The notes under the pieces are model-generated. The model was not told the origin of the DNA and made no database searches. It was given only the letters and a program-made list of their open reading frames with translations. Below, piece by piece: positions 37,189 through 47,768 of a DNA stretch of 64,000 nt. The DNA is taken from the NCBI RefSeq assembly GCF_003252795.1, contig NZ_QEPQ01000002.1:372001-436000 (forward strand), given 5' to 3'. The translations under genes were made by a program, and so were the position numbers. The DNA is from Haemophilus parainfluenzae (lineage in GTDB: Bacteria > Pseudomonadota > Gammaproteobacteria > Enterobacterales > Pasteurellaceae). Each line of letters starts with the position of its first letter. Position 1 is the first letter of the stretch.

Positions 37189-37908
37189 ATGTTTGAATGG
37201 CTTGTTGATCCTGAAGCATGGATTTCATTGCTTACTTTGACCGCACTTGAAATCGTCTTGGGTATCGATAACATTATTTTTATTAGTATTTTAGTGGGAC
37301 GTTTACCCGCAAATCAACGTCAATCTGGTCGTATTATCGGTCTTGGATTAGCGATGATTACCCGTATTTTACTTCTTGTTTCCCTTTCTTGGATGATGAA
37401 ATTAACGGAGCCACTATTCACTTTAGTTGGTCAGGAAATTTCGGGTCGTGATTTGATTTTATTCCTTGGAGGTTTATTCCTAATTGTGAAAAGTACAGGC
37501 GAAATCAAAGAAGCGATGCATCCTGAAGCACATCATGAAGAAGAAACGAACAAGAAGAAAGTCAGTTACTTGGGCGTGTTAATCCAAATTGCTGTTTTAG
37601 ATATTGTGTTTTCTTTAGACTCTGTGATTACGGCAGTAGGTATGGCAAATCACCTTCCTGTGATGATTTTGGCGATTATGCTTGCAGTTGGTGTCATGAT
37701 GTTTGCGGCGAAACCAATTGGTGATTTTGTAGATACTCATCCAACATTGAAGATTTTAGCCTTAGCCTTTTTAATTTTAGTGGGAGTAAGTTTAATTGCG
37801 GAAAGTTTGGATATTCATATTCCAAAAGGCTACATTTACTTTGCCATGGGTTTCTCAGCAGTGGTGGAAATGCTCAACATCAAGATGCGAAAATCACTAG
37901 GACATTAA
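37189..37908 (+). CDS. TerC family integral membrane protein
   Basis: A 239-residue protein with about seven membrane helices. The family's conserved acidic residues lie in helices as EIVLGIDNIIF (about 21-31) and DIVFSLDSVITAVGM (about 138-152), which are thought to bind metal ions; related proteins (TerC, Alx, MeeY/YceF type) are linked to manganese export and protein quality at membranes. A charged His/Glu loop (HPEAHHEEETNKKK) separates the halves. Start ATG 37189 follows AGGAAC. The exact substrate cannot be read from the sequence. Confidence 0.85.
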   Translation: MFEWLVDPEAWISLLTLTALEIVLGIDNIIFISILVGRLPANQRQSGRIIGLGLAMITRILLLVSLSWMMKLTEPLFTLVGQEISGRDLILFLGGLFLIVKSTGEIKEAMHPEAHHEEETNKKKVSYLGVLIQIAVLDIVFSLDSVITAVGMANHLPVMILAIMLAVGVMMFAAKPIGDFVDTHPTLKILALAFLILVGVSLIAESLDIHIPKGYIYFAMGFSAVVEMLNIKMRKSLGH

Positions 37909-37916
37909 TTATATAA

Positions 37917-37948
37917 AAAGGGCGGAACAATGTGTTCCGCCTTTTTTA
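37917..37948. terminator. Terminator between the TerC-family gene and fbpC
   Basis: GGGCGGAAC and GTTCCGCC pair around AATGT and are followed by a T run; the A run on the left serves the minus strand. It overlaps the fbpC stop. Confidence 0.85.
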
Positions 37949-38998
37949 GTGATGATAGAAAACCCCTTTTCCGTATAAATACAGTGTGACTTGTTCTCCA
38001 ACTTGGTAATGATTAATGAGATCTTCATTAAGATTAAATTCATAACCGCCTACATCAATACAAAGATTAATGGCGCGTCCTCTCGATTCAATCTGTTTAA
38101 TCTCACCTTTAAAAGACGCAGTCGGATCTTGGATTTTTTTTGCAAGAGAGAATTGCTCAGGGCGGAATAAAACCTTCCCTTGCGTATGACCATTTCCTTT
38201 ATTTTCGACAGCAACCTCACCTAATTGACAGGTCGCGATAGCATCATTTTTTAATGTTGCAGGAAAAATAATGCTTTCTCCGATAAATGTTGCGATGGAT
38301 AAATGCTGTGGTGACCAATACAGTGTTTTAGGTGTCGCAATTTGGAGGATTCTTCCTTCTTGAATCACCGCAATTTTATCTGCATAACAGAGCGCTTCAT
38401 CACGATCATGGGTCACAAATATAGCGGATGAACTACTTTCTCTTAATACCTGTAACATATCGTAACGAATTTGATTTCTTAGATGCTCATCTAACGCACT
38501 GAATGGTTCATCAAATAGGATGAGTTCAGGGCTTGGCGCAAGGGCTCGAGCAAGTGCCACACGCTGTTGTTGCCCGCCGGAAAGTTGATGGGGAAAACGA
38601 TCGGCTAAGCTGCTAATGCCGGTGAGTTTCATTACTTCCTGTATGCGTTGTTTTTCCGCCTCTATTTTTCCTTTGCCATCGCCTAAGCCATAAGCAATGT
38701 TGCGGTAAACATTTAAATGCGGGAATAACACACCTTCTTGTACCACATAACCTAATTTGCGCTGTTGGGTTGGCACATTGATATTGTCGTTAAAAATAGG
38801 TTGATTTTTTAACCAAATCTCACCGCTTGTTGGTTGTTCAAAACCAGCAATGCTACGCAATAAGGTGGTTTTCCCACAACCAGATGCACCAAGAAGAAAT
38901 AGGATTTCACCTTTCTCTAATTGTAGCGAGATATTGTGTAAAACCTGTTGCCCATTAAAGGATTTATTCAAATTTTTAATATCGAGTAATGTTGTCAT
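37946..38998 (-). CDS. fbpC: Ferric iron ABC transporter ATP-binding protein FbpC (HitC)
   Basis: ATPase that drives Fe3+ import with FbpB. Walker A is LLGASGCGKTTLL near residues 33-45, followed by Q-loop YVVQEGV, LSGGQQQRVALARAL, Walker B LILFDEPFSALD and switch VTHDRDEA. A C-terminal TOBE-like regulatory domain spans about 240-350, typical of FbpC/PotA/MalK-type proteins. Last gene of the fbpABC operon; 13 bases separate it from fbpB. Confidence 0.92.
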   Translation of the reverse strand: MTTLLDIKNLNKSFNGQQVLHNISLQLEKGEILFLLGASGCGKTTLLRSIAGFEQPTSGEIWLKNQPIFNDNINVPTQQRKLGYVVQEGVLFPHLNVYRNIAYGLGDGKGKIEAEKQRIQEVMKLTGISSLADRFPHQLSGGQQQRVALARALAPSPELILFDEPFSALDEHLRNQIRYDMLQVLRESSSSAIFVTHDRDEALCYADKIAVIQEGRILQIATPKTLYWSPQHLSIATFIGESIIFPATLKNDAIATCQLGEVAVENKGNGHTQGKVLFRPEQFSLAKKIQDPTASFKGEIKQIESRGRAINLCIDVGGYEFNLNEDLINHYQVGEQVTLYLYGKGVFYHH

Positions 38999-39011
38999 TT
39001 TTATCTTTTCG

Positions 39012-40532
39012 TTATTTAAAACCGTATCGTTTCAGTAAAAATACAGGAATCCCAGAAAATAGCACTAACATAATGGCATAAGGCGTGGCTGCCGCATATT
39101 GCGCATCGGATGTATATTCCCATACTGCGGTTGAAAGCGTTTTAATGTCATTTGGGGTCAATAATAGGGTTGCGGTAAGCTCTTTCATTAAGTTTAAAAA
39201 AACTAAAGCAAAGGCGGCAGCAATCCCAGGTAACATAGCGGGGATGACTAAGGTACGGAAAATATAAAAGTTGCTACGCCCTAAGCTTTGCCCCACCTTT
39301 TCGATGTTATCAGACATCTGTTCAAGCGATCCTCGTAAGGTCGTTTGTGCCATTGGAAGATAAAGCATAAAGTAGGCAACGATAACCATGGCAAAGGTTT
39401 GATAAAGCGAATACGCATAGTTGATGGTAAAGAAAACCAAGGATAATGCGATAACAAGCCCCGGCACTGCGTGAAGTAGATAAGGAATTCGATCAAGCCA
39501 AATCGTCAATTTACTGCGATAGCGCACTGCGGCCCATACCAACGGCAAAGCACAAACAACGGTAAGTGCTGCACCTAGAGTTGATATTGTCAGTGAATTT
39601 GTGAAGGCAGTAAAAAATTCCCCAAAATCGACCGCACCTTCAATGGAACTTCCCACTGCTAGCCAATAAATCAGCATAGTAATCGGCACACCAATACTGA
39701 GCACAAAAATGGTCATGAAAAAGCCAGTCACTAAAATTTGTTTTCCTGCTGAGAGTGTTTTTAATGGATAAGGGCGAATTACCCCTTTACCACTTTGATA
39801 GAGTGTTTGTGTGCCTCTAAAACGAATCTCGCCCATCACAACAAGAATACAGATCACCATTAACACGCCAGAGAGTAAGGCGGCGGTGTTGTTATTAAAG
39901 GCCATTTCATATTCTTGGAAAATAGCGGTAGTGAAGGTTTGATAATTTAAAATAGATACGGCACCAAACTCTACCAACATATGAAGCGCAATTAATAATA
40001 CGCTGCTACCAATGGCGGGTTTGAGTTGTGGAAAAATCGCATGCCAAAATGTGTAAGTATGGCTTTTAGCCAATGAAAGGCTTACTTCTTCTAAAGAGCG
40101 GTCGAGTCTTTTTAAGGTTGCCGCAACAGGGAGATAAGCAAGCGGGAAAGAACTCAGCGTCATAATACCGATGGTTCCCCAGAAGCCTTCCACTCTGAAG
40201 GTGAGACTGATCCACGTAAAACAACTGACAAAAGCCGGAATACAAAGAGGGAGCGTCATGGCGACTTGGAAAAAGCCTTTTCCCCAAAAGCGATAACGTT
40301 CTAATAAAAATGCACATAACGTGCCGAGAATAATGGCAAAAAGCGTGACAAATACCATTAAAAGTAGGGTATTACTGAGCAATTCCCACATTCTTGGGCG
40401 CCAAAGTAATTCAATGCTGCGAGCTAATCCAACATCTGCAGCACGCTCAATAACATATAAAAAAGGTAATAATAATGGCAAACTAATCAGCACGATTAAG
40501 GCTATAAGCCAGCGAGGTGGGCGATTAGACAC
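39012..40532 (-). CDS. fbpB: Ferric iron ABC transporter permease FbpB (HitB), GTG start
   Basis: Fused permease made of two homologous halves, about twelve membrane helices, each half with an EAA-type loop (for example SLEEVSLSLAKSHTYTFWHAIFPQLKP and NIEKVGQSLGRSNFYIFRTLVIPAML). The frame is open from 40598, but AAGGA lies six bases before a GTG at 40530-40532 (VSNRPPRW), so I choose it; this gives 506 residues, the length I recall for the Haemophilus protein. It stands between fbpA and fbpC. A strong hairpin precedes it. Confidence 0.9.
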   Translation of the reverse strand: MSNRPPRWLIALIVLISLPLLLPFLYVIERAADVGLARSIELLWRPRMWELLSNTLLLMVFVTLFAIILGTLCAFLLERYRFWGKGFFQVAMTLPLCIPAFVSCFTWISLTFRVEGFWGTIGIMTLSSFPLAYLPVAATLKRLDRSLEEVSLSLAKSHTYTFWHAIFPQLKPAIGSSVLLIALHMLVEFGAVSILNYQTFTTAIFQEYEMAFNNNTAALLSGVLMVICILVVMGEIRFRGTQTLYQSGKGVIRPYPLKTLSAGKQILVTGFFMTIFVLSIGVPITMLIYWLAVGSSIEGAVDFGEFFTAFTNSLTISTLGAALTVVCALPLVWAAVRYRSKLTIWLDRIPYLLHAVPGLVIALSLVFFTINYAYSLYQTFAMVIVAYFMLYLPMAQTTLRGSLEQMSDNIEKVGQSLGRSNFYIFRTLVIPAMLPGIAAAFALVFLNLMKELTATLLLTPNDIKTLSTAVWEYTSDAQYAAATPYAIMLVLFSGIPVFLLKRYGFK

Positions 40533-40582
40533 AAAAAATCCTTTGAAAATATTAGTGTAGAGTAAGTAGAGTAAATAACAGA

Positions 40583-40603
40583 AGGGCGTGTATGACACGC
40601 CCT
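40583..40603 (-). other. Intercistronic hairpin between fbpA and fbpB
   Basis: AGGGCGTGT and ACACGCCCT pair perfectly (nine base pairs, loop ATG), 22 bases after the fbpA stop. No proper T run follows in the minus direction. It would stabilise the fbpA message and/or reduce readthrough to the permease, consistent with the need for much more binding protein than permease. Confidence 0.75.
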
Positions 40604-40624
40604 ATATTGCATAGCAAATTAAAC

Positions 40625-41638
<1,014 letters not shown>

Positions 41639-41681
41639 TTATCGGGCAAATCGCCCATTTTCTGAAAATAAAATTCGTCCC

Positions 41682-41720
41682 ATTCTAATATATTTAAAAG
41701 AGATAATGCAAATAATTCTC
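41682..41720 (-). promoter_or_regulatory. fbpA promoter with overlapping Fur box
   Basis: On the minus strand TTGCAT (41706-41711), an 18-bp spacer and TAGAAT (41682-41687). The 19 bases 41702-41720, GATAATGCAAATAATTCTC, match the Fur consensus GATAATGATAATCATTATC at 15 of 19 positions and cover the -35 element, as expected for iron repression of fbpABC. Confidence 0.82.
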
Positions 41721-41829
41721 AGATGTTTTTCTCTTATATCAAAATTTCATATCCCATTCTATTTTTTTACTTCGTCCTATGTTGATTTTTCTCCATAATG
41801 TCTAGTAGAAATTTCTAATAAGGACGGAT

Positions 41830-44103
41830 ATGAATATTCAGCAAATCATTAAACAACATCATTTAGAGCTCTTATTCCAGCAAGGGTCGTTTGGGATTGA
41901 AAAGGAAAGTCAACGGGTATATGCAGATGGTTCAATTGTGACGTCACCGCATCCTAAAGCTTTTGGTAATCGTCGTTTTCACCCTTATATTCAAACTGAT
42001 TTTGCAGAAAGTCAGTTGGAATTGGTAACCCCTCCGATGAAAAAATTAGAGGATACATTACGTTGGCTTTCAGCCATTCATGAAGTGACTTTGCGAACTT
42101 TACCGGAGGATGAATTTATTTTTCCTTTTAGTATGCCTGCAGGGTTACCACCAGAAGAGCAAATTAAGGTTGCACAATTAGATAATCAGGAAGATGTGGC
42201 TTATCGGGAGCATTTAGTCCAGTCTTACGGTAAATATAAGCAAATGGTCAGTGGTATTCATTACAATTTTCAAATTGACCCTAAGTTTATTGATGCCTTA
42301 TTTCATGCACAAAATGAAACACAAAGTGCGGTTGATTTTCGAAATAATTTTTACCTAAAAATAGCCAAAAACTTCTTACGCTATCAATGGATTCTGCTTT
42401 ATCTGTTTTCTGCGACACCGACGGTAGAGGAAAAATATTTCAGAGGTCATTCACCACTTAAATCGCATCAATATGTTCGCAGTTTACGTTCAGGGAAATA
42501 TGGTTATGTGAATGATCCGAAGATCCACGTTTCTTATGACAGTTTGCAAGAGTATGTTGAGACGCTAGAACACTGGGTGAAATCGGGTGATTTGATTGCG
42601 GAAAAAGAGTTTTACTCGAGTGTACGTTTGCGAGGTGCTAAAAAAGCGCGAGATTTACTTGAAAAAGGAATTCAATATTTAGAATTTCGTTTGTTTGATC
42701 TCAATCCGTTTGCACCTTATGGAATGGAACTCGCTGACGCGAAATTCATTCATTATTTTATTTTGTTAATGGCATGGCTTGACGATACTGCTGATCAAGA
42801 GGGCATAAAATTAGGTAAAGCACGTCTTGCTGAAGTGGCATGGGAAGACCCAAGACAGCAAAGTGCTTATGCGGTAGAAGGGGAATTAGTCCTCCTTGAA
42901 ATGCTCAAAATGCTTGAGCAACTCAATGTGAGTGATGAGATTAAAACGATTGTTAAAGACAAATTAGGACAATTTGCGGATCCAAGCCAAACGCTTTGTG
43001 CAAAAGTAGTCGCGGCAATTGAACAGGTCGACAGTTACCAACAATTAGGGGCGGATATCGCGCAATCCAATAAAGCAAAAGCCTTTGAACGTTTTTATGC
43101 ATTAACTGCGTTTGATAATATGGAACTGTCCACACAAGCGTTATTGTTTGATGCAATCCAAAAAGGGCTAAAGATTGAGATTTTAGATGAACGCGATCAA
43201 TTTATCAGTCTTCAATTTGGCGACCATTTGGAATATGTGAAAAACGGTAATATGACTTCTCACGATAGCTATATTTCTCCACTCATCATGGAAAATAAAG
43301 TAGTGACGAAGAAAGTGTTAGCGAAAGCCGGATTTAATGTACCGCAAAGCCTTGAGTTTACCGATGTGAAAAGTGCGGTCGAAAATTTCCCACTTTTTGA
43401 GAATCGAGCTGTCGTGATTAAGCCAAAATCAACGAATTTTGGTTTAGGGATCAGTATTTTCCAACAAGGTGTAACGGATAGAGATGATTTTGCAAAAGCA
43501 GTAGAGATTGCTTTCCGCGAAGATAAAGAGATCATGGTTGAAGATTATCTACTTGGCACTGAATATCGTTTCTTTGTGCTGGGGGATCAAACGTTAGCCG
43601 TCTTATTACGTGTTCCAGCAAATGTAATTGGAGATGGCGTACATACCGTTGCTGAATTAGTTGCCGCTAAAAATGATCATCCTTTACGGGGCGATGGCAG
43701 TCGTACACCATTGAAAAAAATAGCATTGGGGGATATTGAGCAGTTGCAGCTTAAGGAACAAGGATTAACCGTGAATTCTATTCCTGCAAAAGATCAACTT
43801 GTTCAATTACGTGCGAATTCTAATATTAGTACCGGCGGCGATTCTATTGACATGACGGATGAAATGCATGCCAGTTACAAAGAGATTGCGGTAGGGATTA
43901 GCAAGGCAATGGGGGCGGCAGTTTGTGGTGTAGATTTAATTATTCCTGATTTGAAACAGCCGGCAGAACCGAGTTTACGTTCGTGGGGTGTGATTGAGGC
44001 AAACTTTAATCCTATGATGATGATGCATATTTTCCCATTTAGTGGACAATCTCGACGATTGACAATGAATGTGATTAAGATGCTTTTCCCTGAATTGCCT
44101 TAA
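41830..44103 (+). CDS. gshF: Bifunctional glutathione synthetase GshF (GshAB)
   Basis: Makes glutathione in one polypeptide: an N-terminal gamma-glutamylcysteine ligase (about 1-470, with FGIEKESQRV, the SQLELVTPP segment and EFRLFDLNPF) and a C-terminal ATP-grasp glutathione synthetase (about 490-757, with VVIKPKSTNFGLGIS, MVEDYLLGTEYRFFVLG and NFNPMMMMHIFPF). Length 757 is normal for Pasteurellaceae GshF. The start follows AAGGACGGAT. In-frame uptake sequences are present (TQSAVDF, VKSAVEN). Glutathione would also gate the KefC-type protein in this window. Confidence 0.95.
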   Translation: MNIQQIIKQHHLELLFQQGSFGIEKESQRVYADGSIVTSPHPKAFGNRRFHPYIQTDFAESQLELVTPPMKKLEDTLRWLSAIHEVTLRTLPEDEFIFPFSMPAGLPPEEQIKVAQLDNQEDVAYREHLVQSYGKYKQMVSGIHYNFQIDPKFIDALFHAQNETQSAVDFRNNFYLKIAKNFLRYQWILLYLFSATPTVEEKYFRGHSPLKSHQYVRSLRSGKYGYVNDPKIHVSYDSLQEYVETLEHWVKSGDLIAEKEFYSSVRLRGAKKARDLLEKGIQYLEFRLFDLNPFAPYGMELADAKFIHYFILLMAWLDDTADQEGIKLGKARLAEVAWEDPRQQSAYAVEGELVLLEMLKMLEQLNVSDEIKTIVKDKLGQFADPSQTLCAKVVAAIEQVDSYQQLGADIAQSNKAKAFERFYALTAFDNMELSTQALLFDAIQKGLKIEILDERDQFISLQFGDHLEYVKNGNMTSHDSYISPLIMENKVVTKKVLAKAGFNVPQSLEFTDVKSAVENFPLFENRAVVIKPKSTNFGLGISIFQQGVTDRDDFAKAVEIAFREDKEIMVEDYLLGTEYRFFVLGDQTLAVLLRVPANVIGDGVHTVAELVAAKNDHPLRGDGSRTPLKKIALGDIEQLQLKEQGLTVNSIPAKDQLVQLRANSNISTGGDSIDMTDEMHASYKEIAVGISKAMGAAVCGVDLIIPDLKQPAEPSLRSWGVIEANFNPMMMMHIFPFSGQSRRLTMNVIKMLFPELP

Positions 44104-44112
44104 TTTAGTTAT

Positions 44113-44144
44113 CGGGCTTCATCAGTTGGTGAAGCCCGTTTTAC
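44113..44144 (+). terminator. Terminator after gshF
   Basis: CGGGCTTCA and TGAAGCCCG pair around TCAGTTGG and are followed by TTTTA. Confidence 0.85.
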
Positions 44145-44201
44145 ATTCATCCTAATTAGGCTAAAATGGAGACAGTATTCACAATTCTAAAATGAAATTT
44201 A

Positions 44202-45290
44202 ATGACAACTTTTACCTTAGAACCTCAAGAAAATGATCGTCTGCAATCCCTTTGCGGTGCATTCGATGAAAATATCAAACTGATTGAAAAAGAATTTAAC
44301 CTCAATATTTTCCGCAATAATTTTACTTTCACGGTGAAATCTAACGATGAAAGTCCGAAACCACATCATGAGCAATTAATTGAGCGTGCGGCTAAATTAA
44401 TCCAGGCATTATATGTAGAGACAGCACCAATTAAGGGGAAAGTGAAAGAACTTGATTTGGAAGATGTGCATATTGCCTTGCAAGAGAGCAGAATGTTATC
44501 GCAAGAAGGCAGTGAGTCACACAGTAAAAATCACGTCTATAGCACCACAATTAGAACCAAGCGAGGTTTGATTAAACCGCGTGGTGAAAATCAAATTCAG
44601 TATTTACATAATATTCTTACGCACGATATTAGTTTTGGGATTGGACCCGCTGGCACAGGGAAAACCTTTTTAGCCGTAGCAGCGGCTGTTGAGGCATTAG
44701 AACGTCAAGAAATTCGTCGCATTTTGCTGACTCGTCCTGCGGTGGAAGCGGGCGAAAAATTAGGTTTCTTGCCGGGTGATTTAGGCCAAAAAATTGAACC
44801 TTATTTACGACCACTTTATGATGCGTTATTTGAAATGCTTGGCTTTGAACGTGTACAAAAATTAATGGAGCGTAATGTGATTGAAATCGCACCATTGGCT
44901 TATATGCGTGGTCGCACACTCAATGACAGTTTTATCATTCTAGATGAAAGCCAAAATACGACGGTCGAACAAATGAAAATGTTTTTGACTCGTATTGGTT
45001 TTAATTCCAAAGCCGTGATTACAGGGGATGTGACTCAAATCGATTTACCACGTAGTACAAAATCAGGTTTACGCCACGCCATGGAAGTGTTAAGCAAAGT
45101 GTCGGAATTAAGCTTTAACTACTTTGAAAGTAAAGATATTGTGCGGCATCCTGTGGTAGCAAAAGTGGTGCAAGCTTACGAAGAATGGGAAGCCCAAGAT
45201 GAAATCCGCCGTCAAGAAATTGCAGCGCAGCGTCGAGCTGAACGTGAGCAAAAAGTGCGGTCAGAAAATGAAACGAATTTAGGAGAATAA
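44202..45290 (+). CDS. ybeZ: PhoH-like ATPase YbeZ
   Basis: PhoH family P-loop ATPase, often paired with the YbeY endoribonuclease and linked to rRNA maturation. Walker A is [21 protein letters not shown] near residues 146-166, the D-E-x-x-Q Walker B is [10 protein letters not shown] near 245, and [10 protein letters not shown] follows. A ~120-residue N-terminal part is more variable. The 362-residue length is typical. Stop 45290 is one base before the ybeY ATG, so the pair is coupled. An in-frame uptake sequence lies near the C-terminus. Confidence 0.92.
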   Translation: MTTFTLEPQENDRLQSLCGAFDENIKLIEKEFNLNIFRNNFTFTVKSNDESPKPHHEQLIERAAKLIQALYVETAPIKGKVKELDLEDVHIALQESRMLSQEGSESHSKNHVYSTTIRTKRGLIKPRGENQIQYLHNILTHDISFGIGPAGTGKTFLAVAAAVEALERQEIRRILLTRPAVEAGEKLGFLPGDLGQKIEPYLRPLYDALFEMLGFERVQKLMERNVIEIAPLAYMRGRTLNDSFIILDESQNTTVEQMKMFLTRIGFNSKAVITGDVTQIDLPRSTKSGLRHAMEVLSKVSELSFNYFESKDIVRHPVVAKVVQAYEEWEAQDEIRRQEIAAQRRAEREQKVRSENETNLGE

Positions 45291-45291
45291 C

Positions 45292-45756
45292 ATGGGCAAT
45301 ATGATTATCGATTTGCAACTGGCCTGTGAAAATACAGAAGGCTTGCCATCAGAAGCGCAAATTCTGCAATGGGCAACCGCTGCAGTGCAACCAGAAAGTG
45401 ATAATGTGGAAATGACGGTGCGCATTGTGGATGAAGCGGAAAGCCATGACTTGAATTTGACTTATCGTGGAAAAGATCGTCCAACCAATGTGTTGTCTTT
45501 CCCTTTTGAATGCCCTGATGAAGTGGAGTTGCCATTGTTGGGCGATTTGGTGATTTGCCGTCAAGTGGTGGAGCGTGAAGCTATCGAGCAAGAAAAGCCT
45601 TTAATGGCACATTGGGCGCATATGATTGTGCATGGCAGCTTACATTTGTTGGGGTACGATCACATTGAAGATGATGAAGCCGAAGAAATGGAAAGTTTAG
45701 AAACTGAAATTATGCAGGGTTTGGGCTTTGCCGATCCTTACCTTTCCGAAAAATAA
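45292..45756 (+). CDS. ybeY: Endoribonuclease YbeY
   Basis: Zinc-dependent single-strand RNase for 16S rRNA 3' maturation and ribosome quality control. The signature H-G-x-L-H-L-x-G-Y-D-H appears as [11 protein letters not shown] near residues 113-123. The conserved FPFECPDEV and LGDLVIC segments are also present. The ATG at 45292 follows TAGGAGAATAAC and gives 154 residues. A second in-frame ATG at 45301 (MIIDLQ) is close enough to be the real start, but spacing favours the first. Confidence 0.95.
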   Translation: MGNMIIDLQLACENTEGLPSEAQILQWATAAVQPESDNVEMTVRIVDEAESHDLNLTYRGKDRPTNVLSFPFECPDEVELPLLGDLVICRQVVEREAIEQEKPLMAHWAHMIVHGSLHLLGYDHIEDDEAEEMESLETEIMQGLGFADPYLSEK

Positions 45757-45774
45757 TAACTATTTGGAGCAATT

Positions 45775-46560
45775 ATGTATAAAGCCGTATTCAGTGATTT
45801 TGATGGTACCTTATTAACGTCGGATCATCGAATTTCGCCTAAAACCTTAGATGCACTTCAACGCATTACAAAACAAGGTATTCCATTTACACCAATCTCT
45901 GCTCGTTCGCCGCTTGGTATTTGGCCTTATGCGAAACTTATTGAAAATTACAACATCATTGTGGCATTCAGTGGTGCCTTGATTTTAGATAAAAACGCTA
46001 CGCCTATTTATTCGGTACAAATTGATTCTGCTGATATCCAAGCCATTAACCAAGTATTAGCAGATCATCCTGCGTTAGGTGTCAATTATTATACCTATGA
46101 TGATTGCGTCGCTCGCGATTTGGATAATAAATGGGTGATTTATGAACGTAGCGTGACAGGCATTCAGATTGATCCTTATGATGAAAGTGCGGTCTATTCT
46201 CCACATAAAATTCAAATCATTGGTGAAACAGATGAAGTGATTGCTATTGAGCAAATCTTGAAAGAGAAATTCCCGCATTTAAGTATTTGCCGTTCTCATG
46301 CGAATTTCCTTGAAGTGATGCATAAATCCGCGACAAAAGGTAACGCGGTACGTTTTCTTGAAGATTATTTTCATGTGAAGATGGAAGAATGTGTCGCTTT
46401 CGGTGATAACTTTAACGATTTAGATATGTTAGAAAGCGTGGGATTAGGCGTGGCAATGGGCAATGCTCCCGATGAGATTAAAAAAGCCGCCAATCGCGTC
46501 ACCGCTTCGCATAATGATGATGGGATTGCATTGATATTGAATGAGATTTTCCCTGAATAA
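45775..46560 (+). CDS. Cof-type HAD-IIB family phosphatase
   Basis: Probable sugar-phosphate or nucleotide phosphatase of the haloacid dehalogenase superfamily. Motif I is SDFDGTLL at about 7-14, motif II S-A-R in TPISARS, and motif III/IV GDNFNDLDMLE near 206-216 with the final ND that coordinates Mg2+. The cap is type IIB (about 85-185). The length of 261 residues is typical. It lies 18 bases after ybeY and is probably cotranscribed. The physiological substrate cannot be read from sequence. Confidence 0.86.
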   Translation: MYKAVFSDFDGTLLTSDHRISPKTLDALQRITKQGIPFTPISARSPLGIWPYAKLIENYNIIVAFSGALILDKNATPIYSVQIDSADIQAINQVLADHPALGVNYYTYDDCVARDLDNKWVIYERSVTGIQIDPYDESAVYSPHKIQIIGETDEVIAIEQILKEKFPHLSICRSHANFLEVMHKSATKGNAVRFLEDYFHVKMEECVAFGDNFNDLDMLESVGLGVAMGNAPDEIKKAANRVTASHNDDGIALILNEIFPE

Positions 46561-46563
46561 ATA

Positions 46564-46606
46564 AAAAGGCGCTTTCTCGTTAAAAGAAAGCGCCTTATTT
46601 TTATTT
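46564..46606. terminator. Terminator between convergent HAD phosphatase gene and hisC
   Basis: AAGGCGCTTTCT and AGAAAGCGCCTT pair around CGTTAAA and are followed by ATTTTTATTTT; the plus-strand A run serves the other direction. It overlaps the hisC stop. Confidence 0.85.
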
Positions 46607-47704
46607 TCCTAAATTCAGCACTTTAACGAGTGCAGTAAAAAATTTGTCATTTTCTTGTGGTAAGCCAATACTGATACGTAAGTGATTTGGCATGCCATAG
46701 CCTGCAATTGGGCGAACAATGACGCCTTCACGTAATAATGCATCATAAATTGGTGCGGCTGGTTGTTTAAAATCAATGGTAATAAAGTTACCTTTAGATG
46801 GAATAAAGTCTAAACCATATTGTTGGCAGAAGGCCTCATAACGTTTCATTTCTTGGCGATTGTTCTCCGCCACTTTTTCGACAAAGGCATCATCGTTCAT
46901 CACCGCAATCGCACTGGTTAAAGCAAGGCTATTACAGTTAAACGGTTGACGAACACGGTTTAATAAGTCTGCGATTTCAGGATTAGAGACTGCGTAACCA
47001 ATGCGTAAACCCGCCAATCCATAAGCTTTTGATAGGGAGCGAGAAACGATAAGGTTTGGGTATTTTTCCAGTAACGCAAAAGAATTAACCCGTTCGCTTG
47101 GATGGGTAAATTCAGTATAAGCTTCATCTAATACCACAATCACATTTTCAGGTACTTTTGCCAAGAAAGCATCCAATTCTGCTTCCGTTAAGAAATTCCC
47201 CGTTGGATTGTTTGGATTGGCAATAAAAATCAGCTTGGTTTTATCTGAAAGTGCGGTCAAAAATCCGTTTAAATCGTGTCCCCAATCTTTAGCAGGAATT
47301 TCTTTTGCAACGGCGTTAATGGCTTTGGTCACTAAAGGGTAAACAATAAAGGCGTATTGTGAATAAATCACTTCATCATGCTCACCAGCAAAGGTATGAG
47401 CAAAGAGCTCTAATAAATCGTTAGAACCATTGCCAAGGGTGATTTGGTTTGGTTGCACACCAAATTTCTTCGCAATAGCCGCTTTAAGTTCAAAACCATT
47501 CGCATCAGGGTAGCGAGTTAAATAATCAAGTTGGGCTTGAATGGCTTTTTTCGCACTTTCAGGAAAGCCGAAAGGGTTTTCATTTGAGGCCAGTTTAACG
47601 ATATCAGTAATGCCTAATTCACGTTCAAGTTCTTCGATGGGTTTTCCGGCTTGGTAAGGTGAAAGAGATTTTACGCCTTGATTGGCAACGTTGATGTATT
47701 GCAT
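46601..47704 (-). CDS. hisC: Histidinol-phosphate aminotransferase HisC
   Basis: PLP aminotransferase of histidine synthesis that converts imidazole-acetol phosphate to histidinol phosphate. Fold type I features: LGNGSNDLLEL near 92, FIANPNNPTGNFLT near 155-168, DEAYTEF near 193-199, and the PLP lysine in SRSLSKAYGLAGLRIGYAV near 220. The length of 367 is typical. It is second in an operon with serC (63-bp gap containing a hairpin). The pairing suggests both aminotransferases serve amino-acid supply; a role in phenylalanine/tyrosine transamination cannot be excluded. Confidence 0.92.
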   Translation of the reverse strand: MQYINVANQGVKSLSPYQAGKPIEELERELGITDIVKLASNENPFGFPESAKKAIQAQLDYLTRYPDANGFELKAAIAKKFGVQPNQITLGNGSNDLLELFAHTFAGEHDEVIYSQYAFIVYPLVTKAINAVAKEIPAKDWGHDLNGFLTALSDKTKLIFIANPNNPTGNFLTEAELDAFLAKVPENVIVVLDEAYTEFTHPSERVNSFALLEKYPNLIVSRSLSKAYGLAGLRIGYAVSNPEIADLLNRVRQPFNCNSLALTSAIAVMNDDAFVEKVAENNRQEMKRYEAFCQQYGLDFIPSKGNFITIDFKQPAAPIYDALLREGVIVRPIAGYGMPNHLRISIGLPQENDKFFTALVKVLNLGK

Positions 47705-47725
47705 ATGCTTTCCTTATAAAGACGA

Positions 47726-47743
47726 GCGGGCCTTTCAGCCCGC
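47726..47743 (-). other. Hairpin between serC and hisC
   Basis: GCGGGC (47726-47731) and GCCCGC (47738-47743) pair around CTTTCA. There is no T run; it likely modulates readthrough or stabilises the serC message. Confidence 0.6.
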
Positions 47744-47768
47744 ACGTTGAGTTTAATTAACCAGATAA

